Position numbers and translations under genes: made by a program. Positions 45,688 to 56,769 of a stretch of DNA of 64,000 nt are shown in pieces (the first letter of the stretch is position 1; every line of letters begins with the position of its first letter). The notes under the pieces are model-generated. The model was not told the DNA's origin. It made no database searches and saw only the letters and a program-made list of their open reading frames with translations. This stretch comes from Stephania yunnanensis (lineage: Eukaryota > Streptophyta > Magnoliopsida > Ranunculales > Menispermaceae). The stretch lies in contig CM077591.1 of NCBI GenBank assembly GCA_039657365.1, positions 33,951,501 to 34,015,500 of the forward strand, given 5' to 3'.

Positions 45688-45798
45688 ACAAGACAATTAC
45701 TTTTCGAGTGCATAGTCTAGCAATCACTTTCTGGAATTGCACGAGAATGCAAAACCTATAGTTAGGTTCATAGAACCAGCATAGAAGTACATGGTCCA

Positions 45799-45845
45799 GT
45801 CAAGCCAATAACAGTAAGCAAAAGCGCACTATGGGAGGCAGCCCA
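45799..45845 (+). other. Conserved post-ORF1 signature
   Basis: A block reading GTCAAGCCAATAAC, then AAAAGCGCACTATGGGAGG, then CAGCCCA. The TGGGAGGCAGCCCA core can pair TGGG with CCCA. The same block, changed at several bases, follows ORF1 at 55668-55711. It lies where pol would begin in an autonomous element. Its function is unknown. Confidence 0.65.
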
Positions 45846-46681
45846 TACTCTATTCGTTTTAGAATTAGGATTATTTAGTTATTTTTATATTCTCAACTTT
45901 TGACTCTTATAATAGGGGTATTTTAAGAATTCAGTTTTAGAATAGTTTCATGTAAAGGGGTTGATTGAGCTAATTTATTTTCGTATTATATTGTTTTATG
46001 CATTAGGTTTATGTTAATTGGTTATTTATGGCAATAGAATAAATTAGTTAATACATATCTTAGTTAAATTCTAGATCTCTGAATATTTCTACCTTTATTG
46101 AATATATATGTGATAATTAAAAAGGAAAATTGGTTTAATTGGAAAAATAGGAAAAATAGGCTATCGATTTCCCAGCGATTCGAGTTTGTACTGAAAATCG
46201 ATGAGAAAATTGGCAGCGGTATGCTGAATTTTCAATGTAAATTCAAAGCCAACGATTTCTCACCGAATCAAGTTTACAACTAGAAATCACTAGCCAAATC
46301 GCTGAGTCATTAAGGCTCATTTCAAGCGATTTCATCACCGATTCTTTAGTGAATCCACTTAAACCCTTATTCGCTAGGAACGAATTCGAGTTTTTAAAAC
46401 AGAAACCCCAATTCGTCACATTTAAACCATTCTCATTCACAAACCATTGTACCCTTTTGATCAAGAGACTAATTTTCGTCCAGATTCAACCTTCCAAAGC
46501 TTAATTTTAGTGTATTTAAATGATTCTCACCTCAATCCTCACACATTCAACCCAAAAATGTGGTGAGTTTAAATAGCATAAAGCCTCCTAAGGCTTGAGC
46601 AAAAGAGTTCGAATAGGAGCTTGGGAGAGTTCTTGAGAAGCAATATTGAGTTCAATATTTGAAATAATCACTTTCAAGAAG
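45846..46681 (+). other. Noncoding spacer between ORF1 and ORF2
   Basis: No gene visible. It is AT-rich, with a denser segment at 46163-46350 in which degenerate copies of 'GCGATTTC' and 'ACCGAATC'-type words occur in both orientations ('cagcgattcgag', 'ctcaccgaatc', 'aaatcgctgag', 'aagcgatttcatcaccgatt'). Similar words occur in family A LTRs. It ends at a possible splice donor. Short open frames at 46098 and 46243 (opposite strand) are not conserved elsewhere. Confidence 0.55.
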
Positions 46682-47128
46682 GTAATCAACAAAAACCCTA
46701 ACCTCTTATAGAATATTTTTTTTATTTTTCGTTAGTTTTAGATTGATTATTAGAATAGGAACTCAATTTTGGAAATTCTTATTTTTAATATGGTGTTGAT
46801 AGTAGATGATTTCTATTATAGTACTAGTGTGGGAGTGATGTGATAATTTGTTTATCACTATTGAATTTTCAAACTATTTTTCATATATAGCGAGTAAATT
46901 GAATTATTTTATGCAAACTAATTTAGGATTAAGTTTCAAATGAGTTTGGGGGTTTTTGTGAATATATATCGATTAATTTGAATCACTTGCAAAGTTTATT
47001 TTTCCCAATACCATTTTATCAACAACTTTTATATAAAATGTTTTTCCCGATGATTTATTATTCTCGATAGATAAATTGAACTTTATCGTATACTTTTCTG
47101 ACAAATTTGGTTCCAAATGATTTTACAG
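46682..47128 (+). other. Candidate intron before ORF2
   Basis: The donor is CAAGAAG/GTAATC at 46682 and the acceptor is TTTTACAG/GTTAATT ending at 47128. The 447-base interval is T-rich. An ATG for ORF2 follows 29 bases later. The element at 54544 has GTAAGA and a T-run ending in AG in the same places (56356-56712). A spliced subgenomic message for ORF2, as proposed for env-like genes of Athila-type elements, is an inference. Confidence 0.4.
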
Positions 47129-47156
47129 GTTAATTTTATTACCTTCAATATTTGAA

Positions 47157-48693
47157 ATGTCCAGATGAGGAAAGGGTAGAGGTTGAAGAGAAGAGAACGG
47201 GAAGGGAAAGTTTCCCAAATCAATCCCACATCAATATAGTTCAATACACCTAGGATTAGGCCTCAAAAAGAACCTACTCCAGCTTTTTTCATTTAGTTAC
47301 AATACTAAGGATGATTATGTGGATGAGGAGGATGTAGAGAAAGTTGAACAAAAGATACCGATAGGGAAGGAAAACTATGAATTGAGGAAATAAAATTTTG
47401 TAAATGAAAAGGCCTACAAAAAATTAGGAATGATGTACTTAAGGATAGGAAGTTGATCCCAAAAAGGGGATTTAATGTGAAAAATGAATTGAAGTATAGG
47501 TCTAGAATCCTAGATATCATAGAGACAAGAAACTGGGGTTTACTGACTAGAGATTACAACCTAGACCTAGAGGATGTCTCAAGTGAACGGGGTTGTGAAG
47601 CTTTAATGAGAGAATTTTACGTCAATGCATATGGAAGTGAAAGTAAGACCGAGTCTCTAGTTAGAGGGAGCACAAGGGACTATTCTACTGCAAGAATAAA
47701 CCGATATTTTGGATTACTAGTTTTTCATCGAAAATAAAACTACGAGGACCCCAAACCCGAGTGTGGGATTAATTATTATTTAGCCACCGAGATAATAAGG
47801 GTGAGGGTTAGAGGCAATCTATGGAGATGGATTTATTTTTAATATGAAGACTATCCCAAACATATAACTACCAGATTTTTTAAGAATATCGTTAAAGCTT
47901 GGTATTATTTCATCAACGTCAGCTTACAACCGAGCTTATAGTACTATTAAATAGTGAATTACGAGGCCACCCTACTTTATCACATTATCATGGGGTTAGA
48001 ATACTTAGATGTTGATAAAATAATTTATGAATCCATTAGGAGTGCCATCATTACTAAGAAGAATGATGGACTACATTTTCCCTTGATGATCACGACCTTT
48101 TAAAGGATGGACCAAGTAAACATGGCAGACCTCGAGTTAGATGTTTTACTAAAGAATATCGTCACTAATGAGGTTATAGAGAGATATGGTATAGTAAATG
48201 GTTATAAATACACATAGGATAAGAGAGAGAAATAGTTAAGATAGAGAGAAGAGAAACCAAGCAGAGAAGAAAAATCAGAGATGACACAAGGAGAATATTG
48301 GAAGAGATGTTGGAAGCTCAAAATGATCCAAACATGGAGCAACCTGCTAGGGACTATGATAGGTTATATATGGATTGGTTTTCATACGCGCAATTTTGCA
48401 TAATTAGGTGATCACTCTCCGTAATCAAGATCTAGTATTTGAGAACCAAAGAGCCTTAGCAATGAGCATTTAAAGAATGGAGCATACAATGTCTAAGAGG
48501 AACAGACGTCAAGGAGGCACATTGATTCTTGTACCATCTACACATATAAGATTACCACTTAGCAGTAATCTTGATGTTCTGGCATTGCCAGGTTAGGAAT
48601 ACCACCTCTACAACCCTGTTGTGAGCTACCAGTCCTAGAGGATTAATCTAGCGGAAGATGATGATGACACAACTTTTGGATGCCAACATTGAT
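47157..48693 (+). pseudogene. ORF2, PF20167-like 'putative plant transposon protein'
   Basis: An ATG at 47157 is followed by a stop three codons later, then by recognisable sequence: FVNEKAYKK, LIPKRGFNVKNELKYRSRIL, NWGLL, MREFYVNAYGSESKTESLVR and STARINRYFGL (compare the family pattern of VREFYANL, VRGKWV, INxFYGL). Then come a WYYFINVSLQP helix, LLYHIIMGLEYLDVDKIIYE, HFPLMITTF and MDQVNMADLELDVLLKNIVT. The C-terminus holds charged, coil-forming sequence and an acidic EDDDDTTFGCQH tail with its stop at 48691. The longest open part is 47453-47737. Several stops and frameshifts occur. Its function is unknown. Confidence 0.8.
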
Positions 48694-50103
48694 CCCCTTC
48701 TTCTATTTATTTTCTCTATTTCTTAGTGATGTTGTAAGATTCCTCTATGTAATTTCGGTAGTGGTGACATGTTTTACATTTCGTGGTTGTATAATTTATG
48801 TTTATGATGAAATATTTTGTGATATATTATATTCAATGCTTGGGTATGATATTTATTTTACTTGTTATATAATGGTGATGTTTATTCATTAAATTTTATG
48901 GACTGTCTTATTAAAATTAACTTGATTTCTTGATTGTCATATTTATTTTTATTTTATCAATTCTTTTGTACTTCAAGTGGTATGTTTGTTATGATTAACA
49001 ATTAAACTTCATTTTTAAACCTTGATGACAAGGTTCAGAATGAGTTTTGGGTATTTTAGGTAAAGTATGGAATTGAGGGTAGTGAAATAAAAGAAAGGTA
49101 GAAGAAAAGTTCAGAATTACTTTGAATTTGATATTCAAGTAAGTTGACAAGATTTTTTAAATTTCTTCCGAAATCAAGTATGAATTTTATTTTTCTTATT
49201 TTTAGTTAGGAAATAATGAAAATAATATATATAATAGATCTTGAATTGAAGTGATATTTTTATTACTCAAATGGATTTTTATGATAAAAAGAATCAAAAT
49301 GTTTTAAGCGCTTTTTTATTAACTTTGCTACATCATGAGAACACTAAATTGAATGTCTTGTGTTAGTCATGATAATGAGTGGAATATCGAAACAATAGTG
49401 CAAGAGGAACGAGACAAATTTCTATGAATCTTATGATACAAAAGCTATTGATTAAGTATTTTTACAATATATATATATATATATATATATGTATAAAGCT
49501 ACTATGCCATAATTGAGAGAAGAAATGGGTTAGAAACCGATGAATTTATAGAAGTTAAAGAAAAATACTTTTTTCGATTTTAGTAGACAGTGAGAAGTGT
49601 TAATAAGAGTATATAAAATAAATATAAAGATAGTCCTATGGATTCCAAAAAAATGGAGCAGGGAATCTATAGTAGGAAAAACGTGAGAATGCCCAAAGAA
49701 AATGGAGTAGGCACTCAATAGCGAAAAGTAAATAAAATATATGAAAAAGAAATAATTAGAATGGAGTAAGAAAAAATAATGAGAGATGAAAAAAGATGGA
49801 TGTTCTTAAACTCTTCAAAAGAAAAGATTTAACTCGAGTACTTGAAAATAAAGTCGAATGAAGTATTTCTTAATCTAACATGTTTTAAATGACATATTCA
49901 TTGGTATCTTGGCAAAATTCCTTTTGATTTTTGTTGTGGCACTATTATAAAGTATTTTTTAACATTAAGATTGATCTATAGGTTTTTGTATTTTGAGATT
50001 CTATATTAGTTATCAAAAGCTTGATTCTTGTCAGTGGAGATTGATAAAACCTATGTTGCGCACTAGATTTGGCAATGAAATTTAAATTCTAAAGAAGTAC
50101 TAC
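48694..50103 (+). other. Family A 3' noncoding region
   Basis: No gene visible. This corresponds to 17776-19355 and 59367-60775 on the opposite strand: 'cagtgagaagtgttaataag', 'ggattccaaaaaaatggagc' and 'ctcttcaaaagaaaagattt' have counterparts there. A perfect (AT)12 run lies at 49467-49490. The region resumes after the solo LTR at 52771. A 70-codon open frame at 48680-48892 is hydrophobic and T-rich and is not conserved. Confidence 0.6.
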
Positions 50104-52770
50104 TGTGGCGGCCCCAGCCGCCTCGGGGTGACGTGTCTCCGTGTACTCCTGGCCTAAATACACGTGTCCGACACCTGCCCATCCTCTTTATGTCTCGTAA
50201 CTCGTGCCCACGATTGTAGTATTAGATAAACTAGTAAATCATCCTTATATTCTTTGTCTCATACCAACTGTGGCTATCTAACTAATTCAATTTTTACCTA
50301 GTTGACAATTTATTGAGATCCTGACCATACTAATGGGTTGTATTTTAAGGTTAACATCTTCAGTGGAATTCTTACTTATACCATTTAAACAAGATAATTT
50401 AGCATGATAAACATTGTTCAAAGGCAAAAACTACTGTGGAAAACCCTGGAAAGTACTTTGTATATAAGCGACATCGCCACACCAGGTATATATACATGTA
50501 TTGTGTTATCTCATGTCTCCTAATACCCAAAATATACAAAATATTAAAAATAAACATGTACAAGTAGGTCCTCGACAGTGGGTAATCAAATGTAGTCGCC
50601 CAAGATCCCCTTGCCCCTACTGGTACTAGGATCTACACTGAATCACAAAAAATAGATGACGAGTACAGTAAGTAAAATCTCAAGGAACTCCTCTGACCAT
50701 TCATATATTAAAATAAAGGAAATAAAAGGAATGTTGTCAAGTAAACATGCAGAATGTAAAACAGACAATTGTAAATGGCTCATCGCATGAATAAACAACA
50801 AACAAGCTAACAAACATGTGTGCTCGCTCTAAAAGGACTAGACTATACTTTGGGTCACAAAGTTCCCACCAATAGTCGCTTCCAACTGGCCCAACACTTG
50901 GTCCCTCGCGGCGCTAGCCAAATCTGCTGAGTCACCAACACATGCATCAAGGCAAGCCCATGTCGCCATTCACTTAAAGTTGGGTCACGCGTGCTACAGT
51001 CCAATGCCTCATGAACACACAACAAAGAAATTCGGGGGATTAACCTCAACCCACGTCCAAATATTCGAAAGAATTTATGAACAACAAGGAATAATAGAAA
51101 CAACATGTAAGCAGAATAAATATGCAGAGTTGTTCAGTTGGGTTTTACAAACCTTACGTCGCTCTCCGACCTCCCCGAACTCTAGGATCGGACCCGACAA
51201 GCTCCCCAATACCAAGCTACAGTCCACTAAGTCCCTGAAGTCCAGTTTTTATAATTTTAGGTTGCTTATAAGTGTTTAGACATGTATTAAGTTGGAAATA
51301 ATCAAAACAACCCTTAACTTCATAGTTCATCCATCATTAGCGCGCTAATTTGTCTACCTAGTGCGCTAGTTTTGAGTTAGAGCGATAAAAAAGGGTGTAC
51401 CTAGCGCGCTAGAATTGTTAACTAGCACAATATTGTTCTTTGTTGCAAAGAACGGCGGCACACTCAAGACAGTTAGTGCGCTAATAGTTTCAATTACTGC
51501 GCTAATTGCCTTCTGGGACAGAATTCTCAATTCGAGAATCTATCCTAGCCCTCTCAATTAGCAATTCTAACAGGTCTATTACCCTCTCCTCATCAAAATA
51601 ACCTCAATCCATGAATCATAACACTCCGAACATCAATGTACATCAATTTTCCACAAATCATGCATTTACCACCATCTCCATTAACAACCAATTTCATCAA
51701 ACCTAACTAAACCAATGATAAATTCTCCTTATATATGATCTAATGAAATGAAATGCATCATATTTATACAAAAGAATCAGAGGCTAAACCATCAACTCGA
51801 ATTTCACTAAACACGCCCCGAAAATTGGTTCATTTCAAGATTAAAAGGTAAATAATGTAATTACCTAGGTTAGATCACTTGGTTTGATACCTAGGTTATT
51901 GAATTCCTAGCTAGAAGCCTCTTCTCCCTCCTCAGATTCTTCTGGTTTTCCATGAAATGAATGTGAGTGTTTGTGATCATCACTCCACTAACCCTTATAT
52001 ATATATATATGTGTGTGTGTGTGTTTATGGAGTCAATTATGTGTACGTATCTCGAGGCATATCTTGTAGTTCATAAGTATGTTGTTTGATGCCTCTTAGT
52101 GACTCCAATAGCGCACTCATCATCTAGTACCACTGACTATGCTAATCTAGATGTCTATCTCATGGCCCCTTTTATTTAATTGAAATTATAGGCTTGCATT
52201 TATTTTATTAAATGTCGCATTACATTAAGCCTTATCCATCCATATTGCAAGTGTTTTATTTATCAAATTAAACCAACTCATTGTCACACTAACCCTCGGC
52301 TATTCGTACTCGGTGCCCCGGGTCTAGACACGCATTTCAAGGTGCGTCATAGCCTATTGTTCGAGTTAATTTAATAAGCATATTGTTACATTAATCTTCT
52401 AAACTTGATAATCTATGGTTACATTCATTATGTCAAATTGATAACCTTAACATTGTTTATGTAAATTTATTGAGTTTTTTCTAGTGTGCCCGTATCTCAC
52501 CTCTACATACCAGTGTTAGCGCGCAGTTCGAGGCAGCTACCGACTACACAACCTCGCACGCTCTCTTGATTCAACATACACACATGCGATGTATTTAACT
52601 AATAATTGAATAAATTGCACCCCAATTAAGCCATCCAACACACAATTAAACCATTGTACCTAGGTCGACGTGTGTCACAGCCTACCCGCGGCGTCCAAGT
52701 GGATCTGAGCTGGCATCCATGTCTGCGAATTTCGAAATAATTAACGACATTATTAAAATGGGCCATCACA
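50104..52770 (-). repeat. Chromoviral solo LTR with target duplication
   Basis: A minus-strand LTR of 2667 bases. Complemented, it starts TGTGATGGCCCATTTTAATA and ends GGGGCCGCCACA. The flanks are ACTAC (50099-50103) and GCTAC (52771-52775), a 5-base duplication with one change. Family A 3' region continues on both sides and no internal region is present, so it is a solo LTR. It shares the 'gtactcgtcatc ... atcttgggcgactac' segment (complemented) with other family C LTRs. It contains a cluster of TAGCGCGCTA palindromes at 51338-51504 and an AT/GT run at 52000-52024. Confidence 0.88.
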
Positions 52771-53014
52771 GCTACATTAGGTGGTTGAGTTATCATTAAG
52801 TGATGTTTTATTTTGACTAAATCATTATATTCTATCATAACTTTTATTTACTTGTGCGTAATATATTTCCATTTGAAGATCACTTCTATTTTAAAATTTA
52901 TGTTATTTGAAGTAGAGATAAATTAGATTGAAATCAGTTTATAAATAATGAAAGGGAATATGTTTGAAAGTATTCCTTTGCTTGGGACAGCAAAGTATTG
53001 AGTTTGGGGCTATT
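52771..53014 (+). other. End of family A 3' region with polypurine tract
   Basis: The segment ends 'cttgggacagcaaagtattg' then AGTTTGGGGCTATT, immediately before an LTR start. In Athila/Tat-type elements the 3' LTR is preceded by a similar 'gacaagcaaag...agtttggggg' block, whose purine run primes plus-strand synthesis. This makes the following LTR the 3' LTR of the element at 43816. Confidence 0.75.
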
Positions 53015-54543
53015 TGACAAGTCAATAATTAGACAGATTTTATAGTGTAATTTAATTTTGGGCATAAATGATAATATTATACTAGGTGTTCTCTTATTTT
53101 TATGATCTCAAGTTTTAAATAGGAAAATGAAGAAATAGAAGAAAAAGAAAGAAAAGCAAAATAGTCGACTGGAAAAAAAATCAACAGATGCATAGCGATT
53201 TAGAATAAGACTAGGAATTACCATATAAATCGGCACCAGAAAAAGTCCAACGAGTCCATAGTGAATTAGAGAATAAACTATAAATTGCCAGCTGAATCGG
53301 TGGAGTACTGAGAGTTATTCTCAGTGATTTACTCAACAATTTGTGTATAACTTAGGAATCGCTAATAAATCATTGAGGTCAATTACAGGTTTTCTAGATT
53401 AGTATGAAGAATTTAGATTTATCTATGATATGTATATATAGAGAGATTATAAAAAAAAACCAGAGAGCTTCGAAATAACTCTCTCTTCTTCTCTCCTTTT
53501 GCTTTTAACTTTTGCTTTAAGTTAGTTTTATTGTCTATGTTTGAAGATACTTTAGAGCTTTGATTTATATTAAGATATTTATTCATTCATTATGTCATTT
53601 AATTATATTTATTTGTTGTTTATTTCCAGCATGAGTGAGTAGTCTATCAATTTAAACAAACCCTAGGCAATGTAGTATATTTTGGATTGGTATCTAGTTA
53701 TAATTAATGAATCATGTACTTAATGCTTTAAATATATTCATATACGTCAATCGTAGAATCAACAAATTGTTTTTGTGTATAACAACTAAAGGAGATTAGT
53801 ATTACATGCATAGTTGCAAATGTGTTATTTGGTATTTTTATTTTGAATCTATGTCTATAGTTATTTACAACAATTATAAAAGTGGTAACTAGGATTAATT
53901 TATAAGGCATTTCCCGAGTGGATCTTCTAGGTGATTGAGTTCTAAGTTGTTTATTATACGGCTTTGGTAATATTAGCTAAGATTATCCATGATTTTCATT
54001 GAACTAAATGGTATCGTATTTATATGGTGCTGCATTTTGTCCAATGGGTAGAATTACAATGATAAGAATATGGCATTTCCATTGAATAGGAAAATCGGTA
54101 GCAAGCTAAATGCTATCATTATATTATGAAGTAAGGTTTAATGATTCCAAGATTTCATGTTTAATAAGTATAACTATGGAATGAAGTGATATTATGTTCT
54201 AGTGTTTGAAAGTAATCCAAATATATTATATTGTTTAGTAGGGGTTTGTTTAGATATTTGTTTATTTATATTGAATTGTATTTGAGTATTATTTAATTTA
54301 GTTTGAATTTGATTTGTTTAGATTAATTTAGTTAGTTTGGTTATTTAAGATAGTAATCATAATTGTTAAGTTACTTAGTATTTCAATTCTCATTTAACTA
54401 GATAAATTAGATTAATAAAAACAAGAAAAAGTTACTTTCCTTTGAGATTTCGAGAAATCCTTGCATAGAGAACATCTCATTTACCACTACCACCACTTAA
54501 TAGTAAATTATGGGAAATTATTGTGCATGCTCGACATGTGTCA
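53015..54543 (+). repeat. Family A LTR (3' LTR, possibly shared)
   Basis: A complete LTR of 1529 bases. It starts TGACAAGTCAATAATTAGAC and ends GCATGCTCGACATGTGTCA. It aligns with the complement of 25528-27098 across its full length. A polypurine tract lies directly upstream. Downstream, instead of plain flanking DNA, another gag-protease unit begins. A primer site at 54549 is not convincing (about a third of positions match). It may serve as 3' LTR of the left unit and 5' LTR of the right unit. Confidence 0.88.
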
Positions 54544-55652
54544 ACTTTTCTTACAGAAACCCTGATAATGCACTAAAGTTACCTCAAGGTTTTGAACAAC
54601 AAGTCTTATAGGGGAAGTTGGGGTAGAGTGAAGAGATGACTTCGTTGAAGTCAATTGAGAAGTACTTGCAAGCTGTGGAAGTGAGAGATAGATAGCGCCA
54701 TGAGAAACATGAGAAAAAGTTGGAAGGAATAAAGCATGCCATGAAGAGGATGGATAATGAGCAGTCACAATTCATCAAGAACCTATGGATGAAAATTAGT
54801 CAACTTGTTATAGCTTGAACTTGAGGAAAGAATGACATTTTTCCTAACAACGCCGTTACCAATCCCAAAGAGAATGTTAGTGCCATTTGCATAATAAGCA
54901 CTACCGCAACAAAGTATCTAAGACACGACCAATTAATATACAAGCATGAAGAAATGCATAAGCATAATACGGAGATGAGCCAAGATGAGCTTGATGATTT
55001 CGAGAAGCAAAAAATCAATGTCTTGAAGAAAAGGAAAGGAAACAACAACGGAAGGCCAAGAAAAATGACGAATGACCTCCGAAGAAGACCCACAAGGCAA
55101 TGACATCAAGTTAGTTCTGAAGAAACCATAATCAGAGCTCAAGTTCATCCCGCGACTCCAACCAATCAAAAGGAGAGATCCTGGAAAGATAATCATAGTG
55201 ATAAGCATTTACGGACACTATTTTAGAAACATTTTATATGATACAGGAGCCTCGGTCAATGTCATGCTACTGATGGACATGTTGCATGCCGACTTGAAGA
55301 TCAATTGTCTAGATACAATGAATTTTCAAGTAGCAGATGGTAACTTGATACCTACTACGAGAAGAGTTTTAAATGTGCATGTGAAAGTAGGTAGATTCAC
55401 ATTCATTGCAAATTTCAAGGTCATGAACCACAACATGGACGATTATGTGTCTATCATACTTAGGATGCCATTCTTGTACACGCCTAATGTAAATTTGTAC
55501 ATAAGAGAGAAGAATAACATGATGAGTATCTCGACAAAGGCAATGATGATGAGAAGGTTGTTTTTGTTGAGGGTGAAAAGGTACATTCAAACGGGAACAA
55601 CATCATGATTTTCGATTTGCAAATGGATATCCTCAATTTAGACTCGGACTAA
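54544..55652 (+). pseudogene. gag-pro: Second ORF1: gag C-terminus and protease
   Basis: The gag end is readable as SLKSIEKYLQAVEVRDR, QSQFIKNLWMKISQLVIA and FPNNAVTNPKENVSAI, the place where Athila gag reads 'ALPSNTExNPxExxxAITLRSG'. Protease follows in a 136-codon open stretch (55198-55608): RNILYDTGASVNVMLLMDML (DTG catalytic triplet intact), NFQVADGNLIPTTRR, VKVGRFTFIANFKVMNH and VSIILRMPFL (expected ILGRPFL). In a second frame the C-terminus reads VEGEKVHSNGNNIMIFD and ends at the TAA at 55650. The gag core and N-terminus are absent. It is a diverged subfamily relative to the element at 43906. Confidence 0.83.
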
Positions 55653-55667
55653 ATGAATGAAAATGCA

Positions 55668-55711
55668 TCAAGCTAATGACGTTAAATTAAGCACTACTAG
55701 GAGGCAACTCA
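55668..55711 (+). other. Conserved post-ORF1 signature, second copy
   Basis: ATCAAGCTAATGACGTTAAA, then TTAAGCACTACTAGGAGG, then CAACTCA. It aligns with 45799-45845. It lies 15 bases after the ORF1 stop. Confidence 0.65.
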
Positions 55712-56355
55712 GGGTTTTAATTTTTGAGTTTTTAAATTTTGAGTTTTTGAATTTCAATTAATAGTTAGTTATTTAGTTTAATAATTACAAGTAATAAGTT
55801 TTACTTCTAAATTTCAAAAATTTGTACCGAACATGCAGGAAAGAACATTTGTCGGGTTATGATTGATCGGAATTTAAATGTCTTGTTAACTCATTAAAAG
55901 AGCAAAAAAGGAGGAAAGGAGTTTAAAATAGTAGAAGTAAGACGCATGGGTGAATCGAAAGGTAGAATTTATTAATTTTTATATTTTCATGGATTTTATG
56001 CGGTCAGGACACCTTGTGTGAATAGTACACATAGTAGGAGGAGCGCCAAAGGAGAATTAGCAAAAAGTCATATGCGGAGATGTAGGTCGTAGAGTCGACG
56101 CCGTGGGTATTACCCACGACATCGCGAGTGTAGGACACAATGTCAAGGTAGCAGAAGAAAAAAATAGAAAAAATGCACCATTGCATCATTGACATAGCGG
56201 CGGCATTGACATGGCGACGTGCATAAAAGGCATGGCGCCGAGGTCGAAGTACATGTTTTTAACCCATTTTCACATCATTCTTCACACTTGCACCAAAACC
56301 CTACCCCAACTACCAAGCATACATACCTCTATAGCCAGATTTTGACCATTTTCAA
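55712..56355 (+). other. Noncoding spacer between ORF1 and ORF2
   Basis: No gene visible. It corresponds to 45846-46681. A locally GC-richer part (56040-56250) contains a self-complementary CGTGGGTATTACCCACG at 56101-56117 and repeated 'cattgacat' and 'ggcg' words ('gacatagcggcggcattgac', 'atggcgacgtgc', 'atggcgccgaggtc'). It ends at a possible splice donor. Confidence 0.5.
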
Positions 56356-56712
56356 GTAAGATTACTAAGTTTCTAGTGATTTAGAGTGAAAAAATAAGTA
56401 CATTGTAGTTTTTCAAAATTTGGAAAGCTGGGGTTTAGATTTTTGAGGGCTTAGATTGAAAAAGAGTTGGACGAGTGATCTACACTAGAAATTAATCTGG
56501 CATTAACGTACATTTACAATTTCATCTAGTTATGCATTAAATTTCAAAAATCTTGATGATATTGTATGAAATTGTGGATTTAAGGTTGGAGGATAAGTTT
56601 TGCAAGATTTTGTGAACGTGAGCATTAATATTACCTATGGAGGCTTAGTTGATATCTTCGCATTATTTGGCATATGAATGATCCATGTTATATGAATTTT
56701 AATTTTTTTTAG
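56356..56712 (+). other. Candidate intron before second ORF2
   Basis: The donor is TTTTCAA/GTAAGATTAC at 56356 and the acceptor is AATTTTTTTTAG/GTGATTT ending at 56712. The ORF2 ATG lies 57 bases downstream. The inverted copy at the window end has the same exon start (GTGATTTGAAGATCGAGTTG) but AT in place of AG (plus-strand position about 63788), so its acceptor is lost. Confidence 0.45.
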
Positions 56713-56769
56713 GTGATTTGAAGATCGAGTTGCATTGCATTTTTATTAGTTTCTTGAAATTTGAAGAAA

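Noticed and set aside
54549..54566. Possible tRNA-Asp primer site after the LTR at 53015-54543
   Set aside because: Only about a third of positions match TGGCGCCGTTGCCGGGGA, no better than many nearby stretches, so the LTR's role as a 5' LTR for the right-hand unit stays unproven.
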